From an uncultured Oscillospiraceae bacterium (lineage in GTDB: Bacteria; Bacillota; Clostridia; Oscillospirales; Oscillospiraceae): DNA of 26,736 nucleotides. The stretch lies in the NCBI GenBank assembly GCA_934572355.1, contig CAKTKV010000002.1, positions 1-26,736 of the forward strand, written 5' to 3'. The notes beneath the pieces are model-generated. The model was not told where the DNA came from. It ran no database searches and worked only from the letters and a program-made list of their open reading frames with translations. The position numbers were made by a program, and so were the translations under genes. This document shows, piece by piece, positions 5,652-13,462 of this stretch (within the stretch, counting starts at the first letter, position 1; every line of letters begins with the position of its first letter).

Positions 5652-8078
5652 ATGGCAGATAAAGAGTTTTATTCCATCGGCAAAGGCGAAATTCGCCAGG
5701 ACGCGGCACTGAAGGCAACCGGCGCTGCGCTCTATTCCACCGATATCCACCCCAAGGGAATGGTCTACGGTAAGATACTCGGCAGCCCCATTCCTCATGG
5801 CATCATCAAGAGCATTGACACGAGCGAAGCCGAGAAGCTTCCCGGAGTCGTGGCAGTCGTGACCGGCATGGACGGCCCTGACCATCCCACCGTCGGCGGC
5901 TACCTGACCGATAAGTTCATCATGTGCCGCGTCGGAGACAAGGTCCGCTGCGTCGGCGACCCCGTTGCCGCAGTTGCCGCTACCTCTGAGCAGATCGCCG
6001 AGGCTGCCTGCAAGCTCATCAAGGTCGAATATGAGCCCCTGCCCTACGTGCTCGATCCGGAGGAGGCCTATAAGGAGGACTGCCCCGCCATCGTTCACGA
6101 CGATGTCCAGAGCTACAAGCGCCTTGACCTGCACGGTGTTGCGCACAGCTTTGACCGCAAGCACCCCAATCAGGCCATCAAGAGAAGAGTCCGCCACTGC
6201 GACGAGTTCGGCCTCAACCCCGATGATTACAAGACCCCCGAAGAATACGACGCCGCCTTCGGCGCAAAGTTCGACGAGGTCTATGAAAACGCATACCTCA
6301 AGCTGCCCGAGCAGCGCTATGAATTCCCGCGCGTGAGCCACTGCTTCATGGAGCCGCATGTCACGGTCGTTGAGCCGCTGACCGACGGCGGCATCGAGGT
6401 CTGGGCAAGCGAGCAGGGCGGCCGCCTTGTCAAGTACAGCATGTCCGCCGCGTTCGGCCTCAAGCCCTCCGACTTCCACATGCACGTTCCCTTCATGGGC
6501 GGCGGCTTCGGCGGTAAGGACGACTGCCCCGTCACCGGACCGTGCATCATGCTCGCGCTCAAGAGCCGCCGTCCCGTCAAAATAGTCCAGACCCGTGAAG
6601 AGGTCTTCTCCAACGGCACTCCCCGTCCGGGCGGTGCGATATACGTCAAGGACGCTTTCAATAAGGACGGCACGCTTGCCGCGCGTAAGGTCACCGCGTT
6701 CATCAACTGCGGCGCATATACCACCTCCGCGCTCGTCATGCTCGACCACAGCGTTTACGGCGTGTCCGGCAACTACCGCAACCCCTGCCTGTGGGTCGAC
6801 GCCTACGGCGTTTACACCAACACCGAGAATAACGGTCCTTACCGCGCACTCGGCTGCGAGCTGTTTGTCTACGCTATAGAGAGAAACCTCGACCTTGCCG
6901 CAGAAGCTCTCGGTATCGACAAGTACGCCATCCGTAAGCTGAACGTCCTGCGCAAGGGCGACATCGACGGCCACGGCCAGCTCGTCTACAATAACGGCAG
7001 CGACGAGGCCATCACTGCCGCCGCAAAGTTCATCGAGTGGGATAAGCCCGCACACGCGCCCGAAGGCCCGTGGAGATACGGTAAGGGCCTCTCCCTCGGC
7101 AACAAGTTCACCGCCTACGGCAAGACCGGTACCGAAGCAAACGTCACCATCCTTGATGATGATAAGATCGAGGTCGCCGTGTCCCACGTTGAAATGGGTC
7201 AGGGCGCTCTGACCGTGGACTGCCAGCATGTCTCCGAGTTCTTCCACGTCCCGATGAGCCAGATCCGCATCCGCAATGAAAACAGTGACTTCATGCCCTA
7301 CGACGAAGGCACCTACTGCTCCCGCGGTACCTACATCAACGGCAACGCCATCATCCTTGCCTGCCAGGACGCACAGCGCCAGCTCTTTGAGCGCACCTCG
7401 AAGCGCCTCGGCGTTCCCGTGGAGCGTCTCGCTACCGAGAACTGCAAGGTCTACGACAAGGAAAACCCCGATAACTTCCTCTACTTCCATGATCTTTATG
7501 AGCACGGCGGCTGGGCTCCCGAAAGCAAGCTCGTCGGCCGCGGCACCTTCTCTCCCGAGCAGGCTCTCAATAACCCCAAGAACGCGCAGGGCAACCCCGT
7601 TCTGTTCTATTCCATCGGCTCTTGGGGCATGGAAGTCGGCGTAAATATCGAGACCGGCGAAGTGAAGCTTGTCAACTGCGGCGGCTTCTATGACGCAGGC
7701 CGCGTGCTCAACCGCAAGACCTGCGAAGGCCAGATAGAGGGCGCTCTCTCCATGGGCCTCGGCCAGGCCATATTCGAGGAGATCATGATAAACGATAAGG
7801 GCCGCGTCATCAACGGCAACTACCGCGACTATAAGATCCCCACCTTCATGGACAGCCCCACGAACGATAAGCTCCATGTCGACTTTGTCGGCGATCCGTT
7901 CCCCACCGGGCCGAACGGCGCAAAGGGTGTCGGCGAGGTCGCGCTCATCCCCGTCATGGCGGCGTTTGCAAACGCCATCTACGCCGCGACCGGCGCAGAG
8001 ATCCACAACATCCCCATGACCCGCGAGAGAATCCTCCAGTCTCTGCGCGACAAGGAAGCGGCAGCAGAGAAGGCATAA
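5652..8078 (+). CDS. Xanthine dehydrogenase-family molybdenum-binding catalytic subunit
   Basis: An 808-residue Mo hydroxylase large subunit. These enzymes insert oxygen from water into a heterocycle or aldehyde. It has the Moco-binding signatures GGGFGGK (283-289), MGQG (515-518), SRGTYINGNA (557-566), GQIEGALSMGLGQA (693-706) and GPNGAKGVGE, where E762 is the expected catalytic glutamate. Unusual points: the residue after FGGK is Asp290 where XDH has Glu; the YRxxG loop reads YRALGCE (397-403) rather than ending GxPQ; and about 60 charged residues (about 155-215) are inserted before the second domain. These suggest a substrate other than xanthine, perhaps another heterocycle or an aldehyde. 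AGGAGG precedes the ATG at the proper distance. No in-frame TGA (selenocysteine) was seen. Confidence 0.94.
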   Translation: MADKEFYSIGKGEIRQDAALKATGAALYSTDIHPKGMVYGKILGSPIPHGIIKSIDTSEAEKLPGVVAVVTGMDGPDHPTVGGYLTDKFIMCRVGDKVRCVGDPVAAVAATSEQIAEAACKLIKVEYEPLPYVLDPEEAYKEDCPAIVHDDVQSYKRLDLHGVAHSFDRKHPNQAIKRRVRHCDEFGLNPDDYKTPEEYDAAFGAKFDEVYENAYLKLPEQRYEFPRVSHCFMEPHVTVVEPLTDGGIEVWASEQGGRLVKYSMSAAFGLKPSDFHMHVPFMGGGFGGKDDCPVTGPCIMLALKSRRPVKIVQTREEVFSNGTPRPGGAIYVKDAFNKDGTLAARKVTAFINCGAYTTSALVMLDHSVYGVSGNYRNPCLWVDAYGVYTNTENNGPYRALGCELFVYAIERNLDLAAEALGIDKYAIRKLNVLRKGDIDGHGQLVYNNGSDEAITAAAKFIEWDKPAHAPEGPWRYGKGLSLGNKFTAYGKTGTEANVTILDDDKIEVAVSHVEMGQGALTVDCQHVSEFFHVPMSQIRIRNENSDFMPYDEGTYCSRGTYINGNAIILACQDAQRQLFERTSKRLGVPVERLATENCKVYDKENPDNFLYFHDLYEHGGWAPESKLVGRGTFSPEQALNNPKNAQGNPVLFYSIGSWGMEVGVNIETGEVKLVNCGGFYDAGRVLNRKTCEGQIEGALSMGLGQAIFEEIMINDKGRVINGNYRDYKIPTFMDSPTNDKLHVDFVGDPFPTGPNGAKGVGEVALIPVMAAFANAIYAATGAEIHNIPMTRERILQSLRDKEAAAEKA

Positions 8079-8109
8079 ACCCTTTATATAGAAGCACAAA
8101 GGAGAAAAA

Positions 8110-9282
8110 ATGATGGAAAACAAATCGGATTTTCTGGTGCTCGGCGGCGGCATTATCGGCTCCTCCGTTGCATATTTTCTCAGCAAAACCGGCGCTTCCG
8201 TCACTGTTCTCGAACGCGGTGATACCGCGTTCGGAACGGCCGGGGCTTCCGGCGGTCTCATAAACTGGATCACCTGCGCCGAGTCGCAGATGGAGCTGTT
8301 CATGAGAAGCCAGGACATGCTGGAGCATCTGCCGGAAGAGCTCGGCGCGGACTTCGAGCTCAACTACAACAGCTACAACATGCAGATCATCTCCAACCAG
8401 ATCGAGTGGGATGCGTCTGCGCAGCTCGTCAATGACTTCAAGCTCCCCGGCTTCGAAGCCAAGCTCATCGACAGCTACGAGTCCCATAAGCTTGAACCCT
8501 GCGTCACTGAGGACATGCTCGGTTCTATCTACGTCCCCAGAGTGCACTATCTCAACCCCATCAAGTTCGCTCTCGCGTACCGCAACGCCGCCGTGAGAAA
8601 CAGCGCAAAGTTCGTTAACGGCGCCGAGGTCACAGAGATCCTCCATGACGGCACAAGAGTTATCGGCGCTGCCGCCAAGGGCGAAAAATGGTATGCCGGC
8701 ACTACCATTAACTGCACCGGCGTGTGGTCTGAGAAGGTTTCCGCCATGGCCGGCTCCGTGGCTCCCATCCACCCCATCAGAGGCGAGTTTGCCATCACCG
8801 AGCCTGTGAAGCACTTCTGCAACACCACCATCAGCAGCGCGCAGTACCAGACCATCGTGCAGCACCCGGAGCTTTTCCCTGCCGCTGCCATCAAGTATAA
8901 CCTCGGCTTCTCCGTGGAGCAGACCTCCACCGGCGCATGCATCATCCACGGCACGCGCGAGATGAACTCCGGTCTTGACAACAGCGTCATCCCCGAGGTC
9001 ATCGAGCTGCTTGTCCAGACGGCATGCAGGTTCATCCCCAAGCTCGGCACGCTGCGCATCATGCGCACCTACGCCGGCGTGCGTCCCGGCACTCCCGACG
9101 GCGACCCGTACATCGGCCTTGTCGACGGCATCCCGGGCTTCTGCGAATGCTGCGGTCACGGCGGCGAAGGCATCGCCCTTTCTCCTGCAACGGGCGAGGC
9201 TATTGCGGAGCTGCTGACGGCCGGCCAGACGAAGCACTGCGATATATCCCGCTTCACTCCGAACAGAGTTGAAAAAGCCTGA
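8110..9282 (+). CDS. FAD-dependent DAO-family oxidoreductase (amino-acid or amine dehydrogenase catalytic subunit)
   Basis: A 390-residue flavoprotein of the D-amino-acid oxidase/glycine oxidase superfamily. The N-terminal dinucleotide loop is GGGIIG (12-17) with an acidic residue ending the second strand (LERGD). The C-terminus has the FAD-closing segment GHGGEGIALSPATG. Such proteins oxidise a C-N bond. In complexes like HcnABC, opine oxidase and archaeal dye-linked proline dehydrogenase this is the catalytic subunit, paired with a second flavoprotein and Fe-S partners, exactly the genes that follow. Two adjacent ATG codons (8110, 8113) follow AAAGGAG, and either could be used. It lies 31 bases after the Mo subunit, so the operon likely continues. 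The substrate is unknown; a secondary amino acid such as a proline derivative or sarcosine is plausible. Confidence 0.88.
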   Translation: MMENKSDFLVLGGGIIGSSVAYFLSKTGASVTVLERGDTAFGTAGASGGLINWITCAESQMELFMRSQDMLEHLPEELGADFELNYNSYNMQIISNQIEWDASAQLVNDFKLPGFEAKLIDSYESHKLEPCVTEDMLGSIYVPRVHYLNPIKFALAYRNAAVRNSAKFVNGAEVTEILHDGTRVIGAAAKGEKWYAGTTINCTGVWSEKVSAMAGSVAPIHPIRGEFAITEPVKHFCNTTISSAQYQTIVQHPELFPAAAIKYNLGFSVEQTSTGACIIHGTREMNSGLDNSVIPEVIELLVQTACRFIPKLGTLRIMRTYAGVRPGTPDGDPYIGLVDGIPGFCECCGHGGEGIALSPATGEAIAELLTAGQTKHCDISRFTPNRVEKA

Positions 9283-9303
9283 GCGCGGAAAGGAATGATC
9301 TAA

Positions 9304-9615
9304 ATGAAAGAATCCATGAGAATCGCGGATCATCCCATCCTCGGAGCGGATGAGCCCAAAAAGAAAGTCACCATATACTACGAGGGGACTCCCGTCGAAG
9401 CAAACGAGGGCGAGCCTATAGCCGTAGCGCTGGCAAACGCGGGCATCCGCACGCTGCATGTCACCGAAAAGCTCGGCAAGCCCCGCGGGATCTTCTGCGG
9501 TCAGGGACGCTGCGGCTCCTGCCGCATGATAGTTGACGGCGTTCCCGATGTTAAGACCTGCTCCACCCCCGTCAAGGACGGCATGAGAGTTCAGGTTCAG
9601 CACGGTCTGGCATGA
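9304..9615 (+). CDS. 2Fe-2S protein, HcnA / sarcosine oxidase alpha N-terminal type
   Basis: A 103-residue protein made of one [2Fe-2S] ferredoxin-like domain (Fer2_4 type). Ligands are C65, C70, C73 and C86 in FCGQGRCGSCRM...KTC. In HcnA, and in the first domain of heterotetrameric sarcosine oxidase alpha, this module carries electrons between the two flavoprotein subunits. It lies between those two subunits here. Its TGA (9613-9615) is 12 bases before the next start, and its end supplies that gene's GAGGAGG. Confidence 0.92.
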   Translation: MKESMRIADHPILGADEPKKKVTIYYEGTPVEANEGEPIAVALANAGIRTLHVTEKLGKPRGIFCGQGRCGSCRMIVDGVPDVKTCSTPVKDGMRVQVQHGLA

Positions 9616-9627
9616 GGAGGTAGCGAC

Positions 9628-10707
9628 GTGAAAGAATTAGAGCGCGAAATACTTATAATCGGCGCAGGCCCTGCCGGTATCTCCGCGGCTATCGAGGCGG
9701 CGAAGTCCGGCGCGAAGGTCACTGTCGTTGATGAAAACGCCACTGTCGGCGGTCAGCTTTATAAGCAGATCCACAAGTTCTTCGGCTCTGCCGAAAACAG
9801 CGCCGGTATGCGCGGCTTTGAAATAGCGCAGAAGCTCGAAAAAGAGGCGAGAGACCTCGGCGTCGAGTTCTGGCTCAGCACCGTCGCTTACGGTATTTTC
9901 AAAGAGGGCGTCGGCGTTGTCAAGGATGAGGAGAACCTCATCGTCAAGGCCAAGAAGATCATCGTCGCCGCGGGCGGCATTGAGAACACCACCGCCTTCC
10001 CCGGCTCCACGCTCCCCGGCGTTATGCTCGCGGGCGCGGCACAGATGCTCGCAAACGTGCACCGCGTGCTCCCCGGCAAGCGCATCGTCGTTGTCGGCAG
10101 CGGCAATGTCGGCCTCATCGTTGCCTATCAGATGCTTCAGGCCGGCGCGCAGGTTCTCGCCGTTATCGAGAAGAGCGAGAAGATCGGCGGCTACGGCGTG
10201 CATGCTGAGAAGCTCCGCACCGCCGGCGTGCCTATCTGCACCGGAACTGTCATAAGCTCCGTCTCCGGCAAGACCTCTGTTGAGAAGGTCACGACCGTTG
10301 ACACTGAAGGCCGCGAGACCGAGTACGATGCTGACACTGTCATCATGGCTGTCGGCATGTCTCCCATGACGGAGCTGCTGTGGAACGCCGGCTGCCGCTT
10401 CGAGTTCATCGGCGAGCTCGGCGGCTATGTCCCGCTGCATGACACCTGCATGGCCACTACCGTTCCCAGCCTCTACGCCGCGGGCGATGTGACGGGTGTT
10501 GAGGAAGCCTCCGTCGCGATGGAGGAAGGCCGCCTTGCCGGTATCGCTGCTGCCGCTGCCTGCGGTTATATGAGCGAGAGCGAGCGCGATGCGAAGTGCG
10601 CAAAGCACATCGAAGCGCTGCGCGAGCTTGAGAGCGGCGAATATGACGAGGGCCGCAGCGCCGCGAGAGCAAAGAAGCTGGAGCTCTTCAGCGCCATCGA
10701 AAAATAA
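9628..10707 (+). CDS. FAD/NAD(P)-binding oxidoreductase, HcnB / SoxA-like subunit
   Basis: A 359-residue pyridine-nucleotide disulfide oxidoreductase-fold flavoprotein. Three signatures are present: the FAD loop GAGPAG (12-17), the second dinucleotide loop GSGNVG (157-162), and the C-terminal FAD segment AAGD (284-287) followed by EASVAMEEGRLAGI. GGQLYKQIHK near residue 41 is typical of the HcnB/OoxA group. No redox-active CxxC pair is present, as in that group. It should accept electrons from the DAO-type subunit through the 2Fe-2S protein and pass them to NAD(P) or ferredoxin. The start is GTG at 9628, seven bases after GAGGAGG. Unlike many homologues, it lacks a fused C-terminal BFD domain; that domain is a separate gene at 11236. 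Confidence 0.92.
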   Translation: MKELEREILIIGAGPAGISAAIEAAKSGAKVTVVDENATVGGQLYKQIHKFFGSAENSAGMRGFEIAQKLEKEARDLGVEFWLSTVAYGIFKEGVGVVKDEENLIVKAKKIIVAAGGIENTTAFPGSTLPGVMLAGAAQMLANVHRVLPGKRIVVVGSGNVGLIVAYQMLQAGAQVLAVIEKSEKIGGYGVHAEKLRTAGVPICTGTVISSVSGKTSVEKVTTVDTEGRETEYDADTVIMAVGMSPMTELLWNAGCRFEFIGELGGYVPLHDTCMATTVPSLYAAGDVTGVEEASVAMEEGRLAGIAAAAACGYMSESERDAKCAKHIEALRELESGEYDEGRSAARAKKLELFSAIEK

Positions 10708-10721
10708 AGGAGTGCACAGAG

Positions 10722-11231
10722 ATGCGCGATGGAATAATATACACAGGTGTGCCGACCGAGAGCGAGCTCAAAAACGCGCCGGGCATCCCGGCGCCTGATG
10801 AGATAAAGCCGGGCGGAACGGCATTTGTCGAGTGCCTGCAAACGATAGCCTGCAACCCCTGCGAGGCAAACTGTCCCACGGGAGCTATCACCATAGGGCG
10901 CGAGATCGCGAGCCTCCCGCGGCTCGATGCGGCAAAATGCGTCGGCTGCGGCACCTGCGTTGCAAAATGCCCGGGACTTGCCATAAGCGTCATTGCGCTG
11001 AACAAGAGCGCCGGGACCACCGTGCTTTCCATCCCGTACGAATACTTTCCCCTTCCGGAAACCGGCAGCACAGTACACGCCGTTGACCGCACAGGGCAGT
11101 ATGTATGCGACGCAAAGGTGCTCCGCGTCACGCCGAGAACCGAGCGGCAGAGCACCTGCGTTGTGAAAATAGAGTTTCCGGAGAAATACGCATTCAGAGT
11201 CAAGTCTATAAACACCTTTCATTGGAGGTAA
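10722..11231 (+). CDS. Dicluster ferredoxin-like 4Fe-4S subunit
   Basis: A 169-residue protein. One cluster motif is C38-x5-C44-x2-C47-x3-C51-P and the other is a classic C73-x2-C76-x2-C79-x3-C83-P, so two [4Fe-4S] clusters are likely. The first motif has a stretched C-x5-C spacing. The C-terminal 80 residues hold no further cysteine motif and resemble a beta-rich docking domain. It sits inside the flavin dehydrogenase set and probably relays electrons to cytosolic ferredoxin, as the delta subunit does in archaeal proline dehydrogenases. The last codons (TGG AGG TAA) double as the ribosome binding site of the next gene. Confidence 0.88.
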   Translation: MRDGIIYTGVPTESELKNAPGIPAPDEIKPGGTAFVECLQTIACNPCEANCPTGAITIGREIASLPRLDAAKCVGCGTCVAKCPGLAISVIALNKSAGTTVLSIPYEYFPLPETGSTVHAVDRTGQYVCDAKVLRVTPRTERQSTCVVKIEFPEKYAFRVKSINTFHWR

Positions 11232-11235
11232 AATA

Positions 11236-11496
11236 ATGGATGATAATGTTATCATTTGCCGCTGCCAGGAGATAACCTACGGAGAGATCGTAAAGGCTAT
11301 CGAAGAAGGCGCTATCACCGTCACCGGTGTGAAAAAGCGCGTCGGAAGCGGTATGGGGAGCTGCCAGGGCAAATACTGCGAGCACCTTGTTGCCCAGATC
11401 ATCTCCGAAAAGACCGGCATCCCCGTCAGCGAGCTTCTTCCCGATACAAAGCGTACCCCTGTCCGCCCCATAGACGCAAAGGTTTTCTTGAAATAA
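11236..11496 (+). CDS. BFD-like [2Fe-2S] protein
   Basis: An 86-residue bacterioferritin-associated-ferredoxin-type domain. Ligands are C8-x-C10 (IICRCQE) and C43-x4-C48 (GSCQGKYC). In HcnB, OoxA and related dehydrogenases this domain is fused to the C-terminus of the flavoprotein. Here it is a free subunit, four bases after the 4Fe-4S gene. It is the last member of the XDH/flavin-dehydrogenase unit and is followed by a hairpin. Confidence 0.92.
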   Translation: MDDNVIICRCQEITYGEIVKAIEEGAITVTGVKKRVGSGMGSCQGKYCEHLVAQIISEKTGIPVSELLPDTKRTPVRPIDAKVFLK

Positions 11497-11505
11497 ACAC
11501 GCGAA

Positions 11506-11544
11506 ACGAAAGGGTCTCTGCCCATAAAGCTTTGACCCTTTCGT
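11506..11544 (+). terminator. Inverted repeat after the dehydrogenase operon
   Basis: ACGAAAGGGTC (11506-11516) is perfectly repeated in inverse at 11534-11544, with a 17-base loop. No T run follows directly (a T7 run comes about 20 bases later), so it is a weak terminator or an RNA-stabilising end. Confidence 0.45.
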
Positions 11545-11580
11545 CAAAACGACAAAAGACATTTTTTTATCACATTTAAG

Positions 11581-11640
11581 TTGCTTTTTGATATAAGTTG
11601 TATATAATTATTCGTATATTGCGATAAATCGCGAGGTGCA
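11581..11640 (+). promoter_or_regulatory. Promoter and candidate autoregulatory site of the LysR gene
   Basis: TTGCTT (11581-11586), 16 bases, and a perfect TATAAT (11603-11608) form a good sigma-A promoter. Ten bases downstream lies ATATTGCGATAAATCGCGAG, a partly dyad sequence of the T-N11-A kind bound by LysR proteins. Its GCGATAAAT core recurs at the XDH operon promoter. Lying downstream of the -10, it would suit repression of the gene's own transcription. Confidence 0.55.
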
Positions 11641-11646
11641 TACACA

Positions 11647-12561
11647 ATGAAACTTGACCGCATCGAAATCTTCTGCGCAGTCGCGCGCAATATGAGCTTT
11701 ACCAAAGCCGCAGAGGAATGCAATATGGCGCAGTCTGCCATCAGCATGCAGATCCGCGCGCTGGAGGAAGAGCTGGGTTTCCCGCTCTTTGAGCGCAGCA
11801 CAAGAAAGGTCTCCTTCACCGATGCCGGGCAGAGCTTCTATGTGGACTGCGTAAAGATACTCAGCGGGTTTGACGAGGCTTTGGATCGCGCCGTCTCCAC
11901 CCACAACGGCAAGAAAATGTTCCTCACCATCGGCATTGAAGGCCTCATGCAGACCTCCTATAAGGCCGCGGCCATACGTCGCTTCACCGCTGAGCATCCC
12001 GATATTCAGATAATCCCCCGGCAGGTCGAGCGCGACAGAAAGTATGAGGAGCTCAGCAACGGCGAGATCGACCTTATTTTCGATATACCGCAGTATTTCG
12101 TGCTCAACACGAAGATACGCAAGGTCGGTTCCATAATCAATGCGCACTGCCTCATGGTGCACCGCGAACACCCGCTTGCCGACAGAAAGTCCATCAGCAA
12201 GAAAGAGCTGAGCGAGTACACCACGTTCTGGGGCGGCATACCCAAGGTCGAGGATTATGTGACGAAGCTCTATCTCAACTATTTCCGTGATTCCGGCATA
12301 GAGCCGGAGCATGTGATGTATGTCCCGGAGCAGGACGTCGCGACCTTTATGGTGGCCGCGAACATGGGCGGCAACATTGTTCCTCTTTCGGAAAAGGAAC
12401 AGATGAATAACGACAATTTCTGCTTTATCGAGCTGGAGGACCCGCTGGTATTCGAATCCGCGTGGCTCTACTCCTCCAAAAACCAGAACCCCGCGCTCCT
12501 GCTGTTCATAAAGACAGCCGAGAAGATGGCGGAGGAATACAATAAAAACAGCAAAAAATAA
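11647..12561 (+). CDS. LysR-family transcriptional regulator
   Basis: A 304-residue protein with the LysR N-terminal winged helix in residues 1-60 (FCAVARNMSFTKAAEECNMAQSAISMQIRALEEELG, shown here only to mark the helix-turn-helix; FERSTRKVSFTDAG follows). The effector-binding domain fills residues from about 90 to 300. LysR proteins usually activate nearby catabolic operons when a pathway metabolite binds. The gene separates the structural operon on its left from the cofactor genes on its right, and all are on the same strand. The next start is 34 bases away, so it may be cotranscribed with the cofactor genes. The effector is unknown; the substrate of the Mo hydroxylase or flavin dehydrogenase is the natural guess. 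GAGGTG precedes the ATG. Confidence 0.9.
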   Translation: MKLDRIEIFCAVARNMSFTKAAEECNMAQSAISMQIRALEEELGFPLFERSTRKVSFTDAGQSFYVDCVKILSGFDEALDRAVSTHNGKKMFLTIGIEGLMQTSYKAAAIRRFTAEHPDIQIIPRQVERDRKYEELSNGEIDLIFDIPQYFVLNTKIRKVGSIINAHCLMVHREHPLADRKSISKKELSEYTTFWGGIPKVEDYVTKLYLNYFRDSGIEPEHVMYVPEQDVATFMVAANMGGNIVPLSEKEQMNNDNFCFIELEDPLVFESAWLYSSKNQNPALLLFIKTAEKMAEEYNKNSKK

Positions 12562-12595
12562 CTGACATCAGCTTGCGATTCAAGAGGACATCATA

Positions 12596-13462
12596 ATGAA
12601 AAAAGTTGTTCTTTTTGGGGCAGGGCAGATCGGCGCGATGGCCGCGCGGCTGCTCGGCCCGGGATATATGGTGCTGTGCGCTGCGGATAACTCCCCGGAC
12701 AAATGGGGCAAGTCCGTTGCCAGCATCCCGATAGTCTCCCCGGAGCAGAGCCTTATCTGCGCTCCGGACAGCTACTGCCTCTGCGTGCTCGACGTAGAGC
12801 GCGAAACGCAGATGCGCGCCCAGCTCAAGGAGCTCGGCTTCACGGGTGAGGTCATCACGCCCGCCGACCTCAAGATATTCGACGCGCGCACCGCGACGAT
12901 GCGGCTGCTTGCCGAGCAGATAAACGCCGCCGGTATCCCCGGCGATGTCGCTGAGCTCGGCGTCTACAAGGGCGATTTTGCCCAGCTCATAAATACCGCC
13001 TTCAGCGAGCGGCGCATACACCTCTTTGATACCTTTGAGGGCTTCACGGCGCAGGATGTTGCGGTGGAGCGCGAGAACGGATACTCCCGCGCCGAGGCCG
13101 GCGACTTCGGCGATACGGCGAAGGCCGCCGTGGACAAGCGCCTTTTCTATCCCGAGAAGGCCGTGTTCCACAAGGGCTTCTTCCCCGATACGTTCAAGGG
13201 CTGCGAGAACCTGCGCTTCGCCTATGTCTCGGTGGACGCCGATCTATACGCGCCCACAGCGGCGGCGCTGCCGCTCTTCTGGGACAGGCTGTCCCCCGGC
13301 GGCGCGATAATGGTGCATGACTATAACAGCACGCAGTTTTCCGGTGTGCGCAAGGCGGTGGACGATTTCTGCTCTGAGCGCGGCATACTGCCCATGCCGG
13401 TGTGCGACCTGCATGGCAGCGCGGTACTGCGTAAGCCGATCTCAAACCATGAGTGCGCATAA
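12596..13462 (+). CDS. TylF/MycF-like SAM-dependent methyltransferase with N-terminal Rossmann-like domain
   Basis: A 288-residue protein. Residues 1 to about 90 form a small nucleotide-binding-like domain (VVLFGAGQIG) such as precedes some sugar and surface-polysaccharide enzymes. Residues 110-285 match the TylF/macrocin O-methyltransferase family: a SAM loop DVAELGVYKGDFA (117-129), FDTFEGF (144-150), an acidic VSVDADLY (211-218) and HDYN (241-244), which could provide metal ligands. Known family members methylate sugar hydroxyls in antibiotics. Nothing else here is polysaccharide-like, so its role in a Moco operon is unexplained; it may modify a pathway metabolite or the cofactor. It overlaps the next gene by 14 bases, so translation is likely coupled. 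Confidence 0.8.
   Translation: MKKVVLFGAGQIGAMAARLLGPGYMVLCAADNSPDKWGKSVASIPIVSPEQSLICAPDSYCLCVLDVERETQMRAQLKELGFTGEVITPADLKIFDARTATMRLLAEQINAAGIPGDVAELGVYKGDFAQLINTAFSERRIHLFDTFEGFTAQDVAVERENGYSRAEAGDFGDTAKAAVDKRLFYPEKAVFHKGFFPDTFKGCENLRFAYVSVDADLYAPTAAALPLFWDRLSPGGAIMVHDYNSTQFSGVRKAVDDFCSERGILPMPVCDLHGSAVLRKPISNHECA

Noticed and set aside
5652..8078. Selenoprotein or in-frame TGA in the Mo subunit
   Set aside because: The frame is open throughout with no internal TGA; any selenium would be a labile cofactor ligand and is not visible in sequence.
5538..8363. Very long minus-strand open frame (941 codons) opposite the catalytic subunit gene
   Set aside because: It mirrors the GC-rich third positions of the Mo-subunit gene, shows no family motif, and the plus-strand protein has complete catalytic signatures.
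7954..9603. Minus-strand open frame of about 549 codons across the DAO-type gene
   Set aside because: It overlaps three well-supported plus-strand genes and has no recognisable domain.
13317..13448. Longer start for the MocA-like gene
   Set aside because: This stretch encodes the methyltransferase C-terminus in another frame; homology to MocA begins only after the ATG at 13449.
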